A program made the translations under genes and the position numbers. From Bacillus tuaregi (GTDB taxonomy: Bacteria > Bacillota > Bacilli > Bacillales > Cytobacillaceae), in NCBI RefSeq assembly GCF_900104575.1, contig NZ_LT629719.1, positions 1-57,962 on the forward strand: a DNA stretch of 57,962 bases, given 5' to 3'. Below are positions 39,693 to 49,083 of this stretch, piece by piece (the stretch's first letter is position 1; each line of letters opens with the position of its first letter). The notes under the pieces are model-generated. The model searched no databases, had not been told where the DNA came from, and saw only the letters and a list, made by a program, of their open reading frames with translations.

Positions 39693-40373
39693 GTGGATAA
39701 AAAAGAAATGAGCAAGGCTGATCGTGAAATACTCCAAAGACGATTAAAAGAAAGACGACTCTTTTTAAATATGACATATCAAGATTTAGCAGATAAAACA
39801 GGTATCAGCAAGTCTACTTTGCAGAGGTATGAAACAGGGGGAATTAAAAATCTCCCTTATGATAAAATTTTCATATTATCAGAGGCATTAGAGGTAAGTC
39901 CTGAATATTTTACTAATTTGACAAAAGATTATACTGGGGAATCTGATTATGAAGTGAAAGTGATTAGAAATGACACTAGAACAAAACATTTAGCCCAAAT
40001 TAAGGAATTTGAGGAAAGGGCAATTAGATATATAACTCCAAATTTAATTTCACAGGGGTATAATATAGAACGCCACAGTCATGGATCTGTTGGAGATATT
40101 GTTGCAATTAAGGGGAAGGAAGTATGGCATATTGATTTCCTTTATACGAGAGATGTAAGTAAGTATCCAACTGGAATGGGAATGGGGCGTCAACAACTTC
40201 TTCTGAGGTTTGGTAGGCTTGCTGTTTACGATAAACCGATCACCAAATATTCCATAGTGATGGAAAGACGTGAATTGGCAGAGCAATTTTTAAGATTTAA
40301 ACCTATACATTTAGATATTGAAACGAGTATCATTATTTTACAAGGAACTGATTATAAAGAATTTCATTTTTAG
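39693..40373 (+). CDS. Phage repressor: XRE-type HTH with unusual C-terminal domain
   Basis: A 226-residue DNA-binding protein, the only rightward gene of the phage. The GTG at 39693 has GGAGGG eight bases upstream. Residues 12-75 are a Cro/CI-type helix-turn-helix (LNMTYQDLADKTGISKSTLQRYE, then ALEVSPEYF). The C-terminal 130 residues are not the S24 autoprotease domain of RecA-cleaved repressors: no Ser/Lys catalytic pair or cleavage motif is evident. Instead they hold GDIVAIKGKEVWHIDF, a spacing that recalls PD-(D/E)xK nuclease-like folds, which is only a suggestion. Own promoter and operators lie directly upstream. It most likely keeps the prophage dormant. Confidence 0.85.
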   Translation: MDKKEMSKADREILQRRLKERRLFLNMTYQDLADKTGISKSTLQRYETGGIKNLPYDKIFILSEALEVSPEYFTNLTKDYTGESDYEVKVIRNDTRTKHLAQIKEFEERAIRYITPNLISQGYNIERHSHGSVGDIVAIKGKEVWHIDFLYTRDVSKYPTGMGMGRQQLLLRFGRLAVYDKPITKYSIVMERRELAEQFLRFKPIHLDIETSIIILQGTDYKEFHF

Positions 40374-40393
40374 GAAAAAGTAATCAATACAAA

Positions 40394-40430
40394 TAAGCCC
40401 GCCGAGCACATTAGTTCAGCGGGTTATTTT
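40394..40430. terminator. Bidirectional terminator between repressor and flippase genes
   Basis: CCCGC (40398-40402) pairs with GCGGG (40419-40423), with AT-rich flanks that give a T-rich tail in both directions. It serves the convergent repressor and polysaccharide transcripts. The right end of the prophage probably lies within the adjoining 40374-40469. Confidence 0.6.
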
Positions 40431-40469
40431 AGATATTTAATTAATATAGTTGTAATTCAACTTTTTTTA

Positions 40470-41990
40470 TTAGGTTAATCTTTTTTTAATGACCCCTAAA
40501 CTTCTTCTTAATACTTGATTAGTAATGCTTCTATTAACGATTAAATTAAATATAATAAAAACAGTTCCATTTAAACCTACTAGTATAGTGCCTGCAAACA
40601 TAAACTGCAAATACCCTTTTATTACAGGTAATAGCATTAATTCAAAATATACAATTATAATAGCTAAAATTACATTTGGAAGTAAAATTTTAAAATAATT
40701 TGTCGAAAGATTTCTAAAGTATATTCTGTGAACATACCCGATTTCTAATACTGCCAAGATAATTGCAGTAATCATAACAGCTATTAAAATTCCATAAAAC
40801 CCGAAAATTAAGTTTCCGAATATCATAAAAATAATTAAGACAGCACTTGCTATAGATTGAATTTTTCTTGCAATTTTAAAATTACCAGACATATTAATTA
40901 TATTCCCACTAGGGATATGGATAATTTCGAAAAAGGTTATTAATATTAATAACATCGCAATATATCCATCTACATATTCAAAATCGTTGATACCCTTTGT
41001 ATAAATAGAAATAAAAGGTATTATAAGCACTGCAGCAGTAGTAAGGAGACAAAGCATTACATTGATTACAATAAACTCATATTGTATAAAAACTTTTAAT
41101 ACATATTCTTTATTTTTCTCAGCAATAAGTTTTCCTAGTCCCATACGCGGTGCATTAATCAACGAATAAATTATACTCTTTAGTAATGTGAAAACACTAT
41201 TATAAACAAAATATACACTAGCAAATAAAGTACCTACTGTAGCCGATATAAAAACAATAGGCATAGTACTATAAATCATACCAGTGAATTTTTGAATAAA
41301 AACATCCTTTGTTCCTTTAATTGCTTTGAAATTTGGTTCTACATTAAAATCTATAAAACTATAATATTTCTTACACGCATACCCTATTAACAGACTATTA
41401 ATAATTGCTCCTATCATTGTAACAAATCTAACTAACAACATATGCCCATGAGAAAAGATGACTACAATAATTAGCACTTGCGAGAGCACTAATGTTCCAA
41501 TTTTAATAATATTTAATATATATTCCCTTTGCTCAGTTTGAAGTAGTATCCTATATTTTGTAGCATAGAAGAGATTAAATGATGTAGAAATCACTGTCAT
41601 CAGCAATGTTAATACTATAATCATAGGCGGTAAATCACTCTTCAATACCATTGCATAACCAATCGAAAGAATAATACCTATCAATAAGAAGTAAAGCCCT
41701 ATTTTTTTGAATATAACTTTGGTTGCTGCCATGATCTTATTTATAGATTTGTAATCACTATTTGCTAGTGGCTTAAAAAGTGCCACATTAGTTGCTAATG
41801 TAAAACCACCTTCGATAATTAATAACATGCTAATAAATTGACTTGCAGTTGAGTTAAGGCCATTAAAATCCGAACCATAAGTCGTTATTATTAATTTTGT
41901 AATTACTAATCCAAATAAACCATTTAATAATGTTGAACAGATGGCGGTCAATGCAATTAGGGTGCTTTTCTTACTCTTACTCATAGACAT
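40470..41990 (-). CDS. Polysaccharide flippase, Wzx-like (MOP superfamily)
   Basis: A 506-residue membrane protein with about 14 hydrophobic helices spread evenly, beginning KKSTLIALTAICSTLLNGLFGLV. The N-terminal motif LNSTASQFISMLLIIEGGFTLATNVALFKPLA is of the PST/Wzx type. It should flip lipid-linked repeat units across the membrane for polymerisation. It is the last gene of the cluster and directly follows the glycosyltransferase gene with two bases between. Codon use is strongly AT-biased like the rest of the cluster. Confidence 0.9.
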   Translation of the reverse strand: MSMSKSKKSTLIALTAICSTLLNGLFGLVITKLIITTYGSDFNGLNSTASQFISMLLIIEGGFTLATNVALFKPLANSDYKSINKIMAATKVIFKKIGLYFLLIGIILSIGYAMVLKSDLPPMIIVLTLLMTVISTSFNLFYATKYRILLQTEQREYILNIIKIGTLVLSQVLIIVVIFSHGHMLLVRFVTMIGAIINSLLIGYACKKYYSFIDFNVEPNFKAIKGTKDVFIQKFTGMIYSTMPIVFISATVGTLFASVYFVYNSVFTLLKSIIYSLINAPRMGLGKLIAEKNKEYVLKVFIQYEFIVINVMLCLLTTAAVLIIPFISIYTKGINDFEYVDGYIAMLLILITFFEIIHIPSGNIINMSGNFKIARKIQSIASAVLIIFMIFGNLIFGFYGILIAVMITAIILAVLEIGYVHRIYFRNLSTNYFKILLPNVILAIIIVYFELMLLPVIKGYLQFMFAGTILVGLNGTVFIIFNLIVNRSITNQVLRRSLGVIKKRLT

Positions 41991-41992
41991 TA

Positions 41993-43297
41993 TTAAATTC
42001 TATCCTCCATCAAACTCCCTAATTTATTAACAAATTCCTTCGCAACATTTTCACCATCAAACTCATATAAGAGAGTTTTGACTTCTTCAAAACTTAATTT
42101 AGAATTCTTATATTTTTGGCAAAAACTTTCGAATTCTGTGGAGTAATCTATAGTATTTCTTTCCCACTCATTTACTATAAACACTAACGGATATTTCCTT
42201 AAGTAATAGAGTGCAGGGTCCTCTGGAAACTTCGAGAAGTGAATTATTGGTTTACCAGAACTCATATATTCGAATATTTTTCCTGGGACTTGAAACTCAA
42301 CTGAATTACCTATATTAACTAATATATCCGCCTTCATCAAAGAATTTAATGCAGTATCCCTAGATTGCATTGGGAGTATTGTGAACTTTTCAATATCGTC
42401 AACATATTGTCTAAGTGTTTCTTTGCTGAAATTGGTCAGTAATGTAAAATGTATATTATTTAGAACCGAGAAAAAATCCAATGCATATTTCGGATTACGA
42501 ATATCTTTGTATAGTCTCCCAGTAAAAAGACAATTTATTTTATCTGAACTGAAATTAATTTCGGCAGCTTCTTCCTCTTTGTACTCTATTCGCTCCATAT
42601 TTGCAAAAGGAACTGACTGGAATTTCTCCATAAATTTATTGAGTGGAGTTTTTTTATAGAAATTAAATAACTCTGGTGTTAAGAATACTTTATCGCACTT
42701 ATTAAACATCCGAAATTCATCTTTTAAAAGCCTATTCCGCTTTTTTTGACTCTTCGTTACTTCTTTATTAAAGCTAAATGGATCAAACTCATATATAAAC
42801 CATTTAATTGGATCTTTTATCTTGTTAATAAATTCTTCTGCAATATAATGACTCTTAAATGGTTGTGAAATAGACAAAACAGCATTATATTTTTTTTGAT
42901 TATGCAATTCAAGACATTTTCCAACTACTTCTTGTATCTGCCATCCACCTGTTTCCTTTTCTTTTGCAAATGCACAATATTTTGCATAGTAGAGTCCCTT
43001 CAAACATAATGAAAATATTCTAGTTAGTAGTTTTAAAACTTTAGTTGAGTTTACTTGTTGCGCCTCATTTAGAATGACTGCATTCATGGTTCTATAATCA
43101 TCTACCCTATATATATTAACATTATGAATTCTTTCATATTTAGGAAAAGATACTTGCTTTCTATTTGTAACTACATCAACTTCGAAACCACTATCAATCA
43201 TTTTTTTTACTAAGGGTTCAACGCAATTAGCTACAGAGGAAGGTACCGGTGAATGATTACCCATAACTATAAGAATCCTTTTCATAACTTCCTCCAA
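41993..43297 (-). CDS. Glycosyltransferase, GT4-like
   Basis: A 434-residue GT-B glycosyltransferase. The N-terminus (RILIVMGNHSPVPSSVANCVEPLVKKMIDSGFEVDVVT) is an acceptor-side Rossmann domain; the C-terminal part has NCLFTGRLYKDIRNPKYALDFF and FQVPGKIFEYMSSGKPIIHFS, the nucleotide-sugar binding region with its EYMSSGKP motif. The start overlaps the epimerase stop by 16 bases. Donor and acceptor cannot be told. Confidence 0.85.
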   Translation of the reverse strand: MEEVMKRILIVMGNHSPVPSSVANCVEPLVKKMIDSGFEVDVVTNRKQVSFPKYERIHNVNIYRVDDYRTMNAVILNEAQQVNSTKVLKLLTRIFSLCLKGLYYAKYCAFAKEKETGGWQIQEVVGKCLELHNQKKYNAVLSISQPFKSHYIAEEFINKIKDPIKWFIYEFDPFSFNKEVTKSQKKRNRLLKDEFRMFNKCDKVFLTPELFNFYKKTPLNKFMEKFQSVPFANMERIEYKEEEAAEINFSSDKINCLFTGRLYKDIRNPKYALDFFSVLNNIHFTLLTNFSKETLRQYVDDIEKFTILPMQSRDTALNSLMKADILVNIGNSVEFQVPGKIFEYMSSGKPIIHFSKFPEDPALYYLRKYPLVFIVNEWERNTIDYSTEFESFCQKYKNSKLSFEEVKTLLYEFDGENVAKEFVNKLGSLMEDRI

Positions 43298-44409
43298 ACC
43301 ATTCTGTTAACAATTCCAGTATAGCTCTGAATTATTTTTATCACCTTTACACTAACATTTTCATCTGTATAATACAGTACATCGGCTCCAATTTCATTAT
43401 TAACATTCATCTCGACCGCCATATCTACAGATTGGATAACTTGCTCAGTTGTTATATTACCTATTATCATGTTTCCTTTATCTAAAGCTTCAGGTCGTTC
43501 AGTGCTTGTCCTAATGGAAACTGCCGGAAACTTAAAATATGAAGCCTCTTCAGCAATGGTACCACTATCAGATACAACACAATATGCATTACTTTGAAGA
43601 TGGTTATAGTCTGAAAACCCAAATGGCTGCATGCTTCTTACATAAGGATGGAACTTAAATTGGCGCTCTTCTATAAATCGTTTACTTCTAGGATGGGTAC
43701 TATAAATAACTGGCATATTATATTTTTCTGCCATTACATTAATTGCATTCATAAGTTCAATAAAGTTTTGCTCGTTATCAATATTTTCTTCACGATGTGC
43801 GGATAGTAATATATACTTCCCTTTTTCTAAGCCAAGAGTTTCCATAACCTTACTACTATTAATTTTATCTACATTATTGCTTAAAACTTCAGCCATTGGA
43901 GATCCTACAACATATGTCCTTTCTTTAGGTACACCTTCAGCGTTCAAATATCGTCTAGCATGATCTGTGTAACAAAGATTAACATCACTGGTATGATCTA
44001 CAATTCTTCTATTAATTTCCTCAGGCAGATTTTCATCAAAACATCTGTTACCTGCTTCCATATGAAAAATAGGTATTTTCAACCTTTTCGCAGATATGAC
44101 ACTCAGGCATGAGTTTGTGTCTCCCAGAACTAAAACTGCATCTGGATTTTGCTGAACCATTAGCTCATAAGATTTAGAAAGAACATTCCCCATTGTCTGT
44201 CCCAGGTTATCTCCTACAACTTCTAAGTAATGATCTGGTTCTCGTAATCCCAATTCTTCAAAAAACACTTGATTAAGTGTATAATCATAATTTTGACCTG
44301 TATGAACCAATATGTGGTCAAAGTATTTATCGCACTTTTTAATTATCTCTGAAAGTTTAATTATCTCAGGGCGTGTACCGACTATAGTCATAACTTTTAA
44401 CTTTCTCAT
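43282..44409 (-). CDS. UDP-N-acetylglucosamine 2-epimerase family (WbvD/CapG-like)
   Basis: A 375-residue non-hydrolysing 2-epimerase. The family features are TIVGTRPEIIKLSEII, HTGQNYDYTLNQVFFEELGL, LVLGDTNSCLS, HMEAGNRCFDENLPEEINRRIVDH and SDSGTIAEEASYF. Next to the 4,6-dehydratase and the reductase it should carry out the last step, C2 epimerisation, of a UDP-L-amino sugar. In the CapEFG route the product is UDP-L-FucNAc; in the WbvB-R-D route it is UDP-L-QuiNAc. The reductase form here favours the second. Confidence 0.93.
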   Translation of the reverse strand: MRKLKVMTIVGTRPEIIKLSEIIKKCDKYFDHILVHTGQNYDYTLNQVFFEELGLREPDHYLEVVGDNLGQTMGNVLSKSYELMVQQNPDAVLVLGDTNSCLSVISAKRLKIPIFHMEAGNRCFDENLPEEINRRIVDHTSDVNLCYTDHARRYLNAEGVPKERTYVVGSPMAEVLSNNVDKINSSKVMETLGLEKGKYILLSAHREENIDNEQNFIELMNAINVMAEKYNMPVIYSTHPRSKRFIEERQFKFHPYVRSMQPFGFSDYNHLQSNAYCVVSDSGTIAEEASYFKFPAVSIRTSTERPEALDKGNMIIGNITTEQVIQSVDMAVEMNVNNEIGADVLYYTDENVSVKVIKIIQSYTGIVNRMVWRKL

Positions 44410-44424
44410 TTATTTCCCATCCCT

Positions 44425-45279
44425 TTATTTAAAATAATGTGGATAAAGATATTTATGATTTTCCATCCACTTTTTCAACTCAATAATCATTTCATCATAA
44501 CTTGGTACCACAAATGAAAAGTCTTTTCTATTATTAATAAGCGATTTATCTACAACAATGGTTTCACTTGGTAAAATGCGTATAGATTCATTTTTCATGT
44601 ACTTATTAAAAAGGTTAAGTAATTCAAACTTGTTAATTACTTGATTATTCACTAAATTATACAACCCTGTCAGATTTTCTTCTAATGCTTTTTCCATCGC
44701 TTTTACTAAAGTTAACGTTGTAACACCAGTCCATTTTGCTTTTGTAAATCCCTCAATTTCACCTTCTTGTTGCATGAACCAGTTAAAAAGGCCAATGCCC
44801 TCTTCATTCATATCTGGACCTATTATTGAATTTCTAAAAGTTAAATCTTTATTATTGTCAAGTTCACCTATTGCTTTAGTTCTATCATAAAATGTTTCTC
44901 CATCTTTAATTGAGTCTTCTCTATAACCGCCTGTTTTTCCTGAAAAGACACAATCTGTACTCATATGGATAACTCTTGTTTTCATATTCCTAGTAATCTC
45001 ACTTAAATAATGGGGTAAGTATCCGTTTAATAAAATTGCAGCAGATTTGTTTATATCAGCGTCTTTATTTAAGATACCTATCGCATTAATAACTACATCA
45101 TAGTTTCCTTTTACAATGATACCTTTTAAAAAAGAAAAGTCAGTAACATCACCAATTATATTATCGCAATATTTAAACCGCCTTCTGCTAAAGGCGGTTA
45201 CATTATGACCCTTTTCTTTTAGATAAATAGATATAATATGACCTGCCATTCCAGTTGAACCTAGAACTAGAATATTCAT
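44425..45279 (-). CDS. RmlD-like UDP-sugar 4-keto reductase (WbvR-like)
   Basis: A 284-residue SDR-family reductase: MNILVLGSTGMAGHIISIYL binds the nucleotide, STDCVFSGKTGGYRE and YDRTKAIGE hold the catalytic Ser/Thr and YxxxK. It resembles dTDP-4-dehydrorhamnose reductase. CapF of the L-fucosamine route has about 370 residues with a cupin domain at the C-terminus; this protein ends without one and matches the shorter WbvR type, which yields UDP-L-rhamnosamine before the epimerase makes UDP-L-quinovosamine. The start overlaps the dehydratase stop. Confidence 0.85.
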   Translation of the reverse strand: MNILVLGSTGMAGHIISIYLKEKGHNVTAFSRRRFKYCDNIIGDVTDFSFLKGIIVKGNYDVVINAIGILNKDADINKSAAILLNGYLPHYLSEITRNMKTRVIHMSTDCVFSGKTGGYREDSIKDGETFYDRTKAIGELDNNKDLTFRNSIIGPDMNEEGIGLFNWFMQQEGEIEGFTKAKWTGVTTLTLVKAMEKALEENLTGLYNLVNNQVINKFELLNLFNKYMKNESIRILPSETIVVDKSLINNRKDFSFVVPSYDEMIIELKKWMENHKYLYPHYFK

Positions 45280-46301
45280 CTTTTAGCCCTCCAGTTTCGT
45301 AATTCTTCCTGGATATATTCTAATTGAAGAAGTTTGTCCTTTATAGCATTTATATTAAGCTGTTCAGTATTATGGGAATTATAATCCTCTACTTGTTGCA
45401 ACTTCTCGTTCCCTTCAACAAAGTATTTATCATAATTAAGGTCTCTTTTATCAGCCGGAACTCTATAAAAACCACCTAAATCTTCAGCTACTAAATGTTC
45501 TTCTTTAGTAAGAAGAGTTTCATACAATTTCTCTCCGTGACGAGTACCAATAATCTTTATGTCGTTATCTACCTCAAATAATTCTTTAATTGCCAATGCT
45601 AAGTCACCAATAGTGGAAGCTGGTGCTTTTTGAACCATAATATCACCAGCTATTGCATTTTCAAATGCAAAAACAACAAGTTCCACTGCTTCCTCAAGAC
45701 TCATCAAAAATCTAGTCATATTTGGATCTGTAACAGTTAAGGGCTGACCACTTTTTATTTGATCAACAAAAAGTGGTATAACTGAACCCCTTGATGCCAT
45801 TACATTCCCATACCGCGTACCACAGATTAGAGTCTTTTTCGGATCAACTGTTTTTGACTTTGCCACAAAAACCTTTTCCATCATAGCTTTAGATATGCCC
45901 ATTGCATTGATAGGATATGCAGCTTTATCAGTTGAAAGGCAAATACACTTTTCCACTCCATATTCAATAGCAGCAGTTAATACATTCTCGGTGCCTAGTA
46001 CATTAGTCTTTACAGCCTCAAGTGGGAAAAATTCACATGAGGGTACTTGCTTTAATGCAGCAGCATGAAATACAAAATCAACTCCATGCATAGCATTCTT
46101 TATACTTGTGATATCACGAACATCCCCTAAGTAATACTTGATTTTATTGCTTTTATATAACCGCCGCAGATCATCCTGTTTTTTCTCATCCCTAGAAAAA
46201 ATACGAATCTCATCTATATCTGTATCTAAAAAACGGTCCAGCACCGCATTCCCAAAACTACCGGTACCACCTGTAATTAGTAAAGTTTTATTTTTAAACA
46301 T
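45276..46301 (-). CDS. UDP-GlcNAc 4,6-dehydratase/5-epimerase (CapE/WbvB-like)
   Basis: A 341-residue SDR-family dehydratase, the exact size of CapE. TGGTGSFGNAVLDRF binds NADP; FHAAALKQVPSCEFFP and LSTDKAAYPINAMGISKAMMEK form the active site, with Met in place of the usual catalytic Tyr as in the CapE/PseB group. It converts UDP-GlcNAc into the 4-keto-6-deoxy intermediate with inversion at C5, the entry to UDP-L-FucNAc or UDP-L-QuiNAc. It starts the three-gene sugar block. Confidence 0.94.
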   Translation of the reverse strand: MFKNKTLLITGGTGSFGNAVLDRFLDTDIDEIRIFSRDEKKQDDLRRLYKSNKIKYYLGDVRDITSIKNAMHGVDFVFHAAALKQVPSCEFFPLEAVKTNVLGTENVLTAAIEYGVEKCICLSTDKAAYPINAMGISKAMMEKVFVAKSKTVDPKKTLICGTRYGNVMASRGSVIPLFVDQIKSGQPLTVTDPNMTRFLMSLEEAVELVVFAFENAIAGDIMVQKAPASTIGDLALAIKELFEVDNDIKIIGTRHGEKLYETLLTKEEHLVAEDLGGFYRVPADKRDLNYDKYFVEGNEKLQQVEDYNSHNTEQLNINAIKDKLLQLEYIQEELRNWRAKR

Positions 46302-46364
46302 CTATATTACTCCTTTTAAATGTTTGTACTTTGTGATTTCGGGTCAATTCATTCTTTTCTCTGA

Positions 46365-47633
46365 TTATAGATTCTTGAAACTATTCTTCCTATTATATTC
46401 GATCCCTTGAAATGCTATAATTATTGCCCAATACACCCAAAGCCATTCGTTACTAATATTTGAACTATTACTTATACTCCCTACAATGAAACCAGCCATA
46501 CTACACATAATTCCCAATGATATAGTTATATCCTTTTTATCATTTGAATTCCTATATCTTTTATAAAAGCTTTTAAACAGTTTGAAATAAAATATTATAT
46601 ATAAAGTAAAAATAATCACACCATAGCCAACTAATATTTCCATCCACCAATTATGCATATTTACTATTCCTTCTGTGTAATATTCACTATAGTTTGCCAT
46701 CCAATATTCAATATTACCAGCTCCAGTTCCAAAACCAAATGTGTTGGATAAAAATATATATCCATTCTTTATTAAATTAGTTCTAACTGTGTCAGAGCTA
46801 GTCTCACTTGAAAAACCAAAATGAAGATTGTTATTAACCATTTGTAAGAAGTTATCAAATAGGTTAGGCATTAACATTCCCATTGTAAATAACACTGCCA
46901 AGAAAGAGATAATTGCTGCCCTTGTTCTTCTATTTTTCAGAGAAAAATACACAAAGACTGCGAAGGCTAGTATTAATCCAAGTATATTTGCACGAGAACT
47001 GGTCATGAGTAATAAATATACTGATGAAATAATAGTGGCTATATAAATTATCTTTATTAAGAATCTTTTTTCGTTTACTGCACAAATATAGACAATAAAA
47101 ATCGAAATTAGTATAAATGTCGCAAACCCATTTGTATTATGGAAAATTGAAACTGGGTGATTATTCAGTGCATATAATGAAATAAGTTCACCACTCAAGA
47201 ACATATAATTACCCGTAAGAACTTCGTACCAACCAATTAGATTGTGAATAATAATCATCATTACCATGAAACGAAAAGTTGTTAAAATATCACTAGTTTT
47301 TTTTAAGAACATGCTGAAAATAATGATACACGCAACACCTAAACTTAAGAAGTAAATATTACGTATCCATGCATCATAATCTTTTACCCAAATAAGTGTG
47401 AATATTGAATATATTAACCAAAATAACATAAATTTTATTGAATAATTACTTTCCTTTTTCGTAGACAATTGAATACTTGCATTAGTTTGCAACAATATTA
47501 TAAATATAGCCAACACCAAAAATAAAATTAGACTTCGAAATATCGATAACTGAAATACACCTAAATTTATTGAAAAAATACTAGCTCCTAGCAAAGATGT
47601 TAAAGCACTAAGATATACAACTATTTTTAACAT
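46365..47633 (-). CDS. O-antigen polymerase-like protein, Wzy
   Basis: A 422-residue membrane protein with ten to twelve hydrophobic helices and a periplasmic-type loop in the second half (NLFDNFLQMVNNNLHFGFSSETSSDTVRTNLI, then FGFGTGAGNIEYWMANYSEYYTEGIVNMHNWWMEILVGYG). The loop with MHNWWMEIL and the preceding SSRANILG segment is the Wzy_C/ligase signature. It should polymerise repeat units on the outer face of the membrane. Confidence 0.88.
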   Translation of the reverse strand: MLKIVVYLSALTSLLGASIFSINLGVFQLSIFRSLILFLVLAIFIILLQTNASIQLSTKKESNYSIKFMLFWLIYSIFTLIWVKDYDAWIRNIYFLSLGVACIIIFSMFLKKTSDILTTFRFMVMMIIIHNLIGWYEVLTGNYMFLSGELISLYALNNHPVSIFHNTNGFATFILISIFIVYICAVNEKRFLIKIIYIATIISSVYLLLMTSSRANILGLILAFAVFVYFSLKNRRTRAAIISFLAVLFTMGMLMPNLFDNFLQMVNNNLHFGFSSETSSDTVRTNLIKNGYIFLSNTFGFGTGAGNIEYWMANYSEYYTEGIVNMHNWWMEILVGYGVIIFTLYIIFYFKLFKSFYKRYRNSNDKKDITISLGIMCSMAGFIVGSISNSSNISNEWLWVYWAIIIAFQGIEYNRKNSFKNL

Positions 47634-47651
47634 ATATTTTTCAAATCCTTA

Positions 47652-48788
47652 TTAACCTTTATTCAAAAGGGATTCATAAACTCTAGTTAGTTCCTTTGAT
47701 ATAGTCTGAGGCCCGAATTTGGCCCTACTTAAGTAGGATATATTTTTTCTATCATAATAATTAGCATTTATATATACATCATATAATGCTTTTGAAAGTT
47801 GATCTGAGTCATCCACATTTACTAATATTCCATTTTTTTCTGTTATAAATTCTTCTGGACCCCCACATTTTGTAGCAATCACAGGCAGCCCCATAGATAA
47901 AGCTTCTATATAAACCACACCAAATGTTTCAAGTCTTGATGCCAAAACAAAGCAGTCACTTTCACTCATTTTTTCAGCGATCTCTTTTCTATTAGCTAAA
48001 CCCATTAAGAATACTCTGTTCATTAATCCGTAATCTCGAATCATTTTTTCTAAATGTTTACGTTCTGGTCCTTCTCCATATATATATAACTTTACTTTTT
48101 CCACACCTTTGAAGGCATTATAAAAAGATTTAATTAGAAGGTCCATACCTTTTCTTTCTATCAGACTACCAGCTGATATAAAATAGAAATTCCCATCCTT
48201 TGCTTTTTGCATTTTAAATTCAAAATTATTAGTATCTACTATATTTGGTATAACTATTGATTCTTTATTGAAACTTTCCTTGATGTTAGCAGAAAGAGAA
48301 TTACTTACAGCAATAACCTTATCTATACGAGGGTATGTATAGTCCCCCATTTTCTTTAGATAAGGGGCAATCTCTTTTTTATTTATACCTGAGGAATGTT
48401 CCGTCAACACCAAAGGTATTTTTGAGTCCTTAAATACTTGTGTAGCAACGTAGCCAGTACTTACAAAATGTGCATGTATAATAATAGGTTTACCATACTT
48501 TTGTTCAATAATTTTATAAAGTCTCTTAAATGCTAAGACTTTCATCCTGTTGAGTATAGGCTTAGGGATATTCCCACAAGGAATATTAATAGCTTCAATT
48601 TGAACCCCATCTTTTTGAAAGCTCTCAAAACCCCAATGCCTTGATCTCCTAAAGGATCTTAAGTCTATTGCAGCAAAAATAACTTTATGACCAGCCTTTG
48701 CCAACGCCTTTGCTTGATCAAACTCAAATATTCCATTCATTTTATATTTCTCTGTTGGATATCCACGAGATATAATTAAAATATACAT
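47652..48788 (-). CDS. Glycosyltransferase family 4
   Basis: A 378-residue GT4 enzyme. Near the N-terminus is YILIISRGYPTEKYKMNGIFEFDQAKALAKAGHKV, then HAHFVSTGYVATQVF and LTEHSSGIN. The donor site has SAGSLIERKGMDLLIKSF, YGEGPERKHLEKMI and ALSMGLPVIATKCGGPEEFI with the EX7E-type Glu pair around SRLETFGVVYIEA. A 295-base gene-free stretch (48789-49083) lies downstream of the next unit's stop and upstream of this start; I see no gene in it. Confidence 0.9.
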   Translation of the reverse strand: MYILIISRGYPTEKYKMNGIFEFDQAKALAKAGHKVIFAAIDLRSFRRSRHWGFESFQKDGVQIEAINIPCGNIPKPILNRMKVLAFKRLYKIIEQKYGKPIIIHAHFVSTGYVATQVFKDSKIPLVLTEHSSGINKKEIAPYLKKMGDYTYPRIDKVIAVSNSLSANIKESFNKESIVIPNIVDTNNFEFKMQKAKDGNFYFISAGSLIERKGMDLLIKSFYNAFKGVEKVKLYIYGEGPERKHLEKMIRDYGLMNRVFLMGLANRKEIAEKMSESDCFVLASRLETFGVVYIEALSMGLPVIATKCGGPEEFITEKNGILVNVDDSDQLSKALYDVYINANYYDRKNISYLSRAKFGPQTISKELTRVYESLLNKG

Positions 48789-49083
48789 ATATATCCCTTC
48801 CTATGATTGTAATTTTAATTAAAACTATATTTGAGAAATACCTACTCTATTTTCCAACTTTCTTAATATAATTTATCAAGTATTAGGTTAAAGCTTAAGG
48901 TCCTTAATATAGCTTTGCATTTTACAATATGATTTTTGCTAATGTTAAGGAATAGGACTATACTAAACTTTCTCCACTAACAGTTATTAAGGTAATTCTT
49001 TATTAAGAGTGATTTCCGTTTAATTTGTTTAACATATACAGCTAATAATAAATTTAATGAGGTCTTTCAAAGCATTTACTTTA

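Noticed and set aside
1-40469. Direct repeat marking attL and attR
   Set aside because: No convincing shared core was found by eye between the left part (1-2335) and 40374-40469; serine integrase cores can be as short as two bases.
44425-45279. dTDP-rhamnose synthesis (RmlD)
   Set aside because: No RmlA, RmlB or RmlC genes accompany it; it lies between a CapE-like dehydratase and a 2-epimerase.
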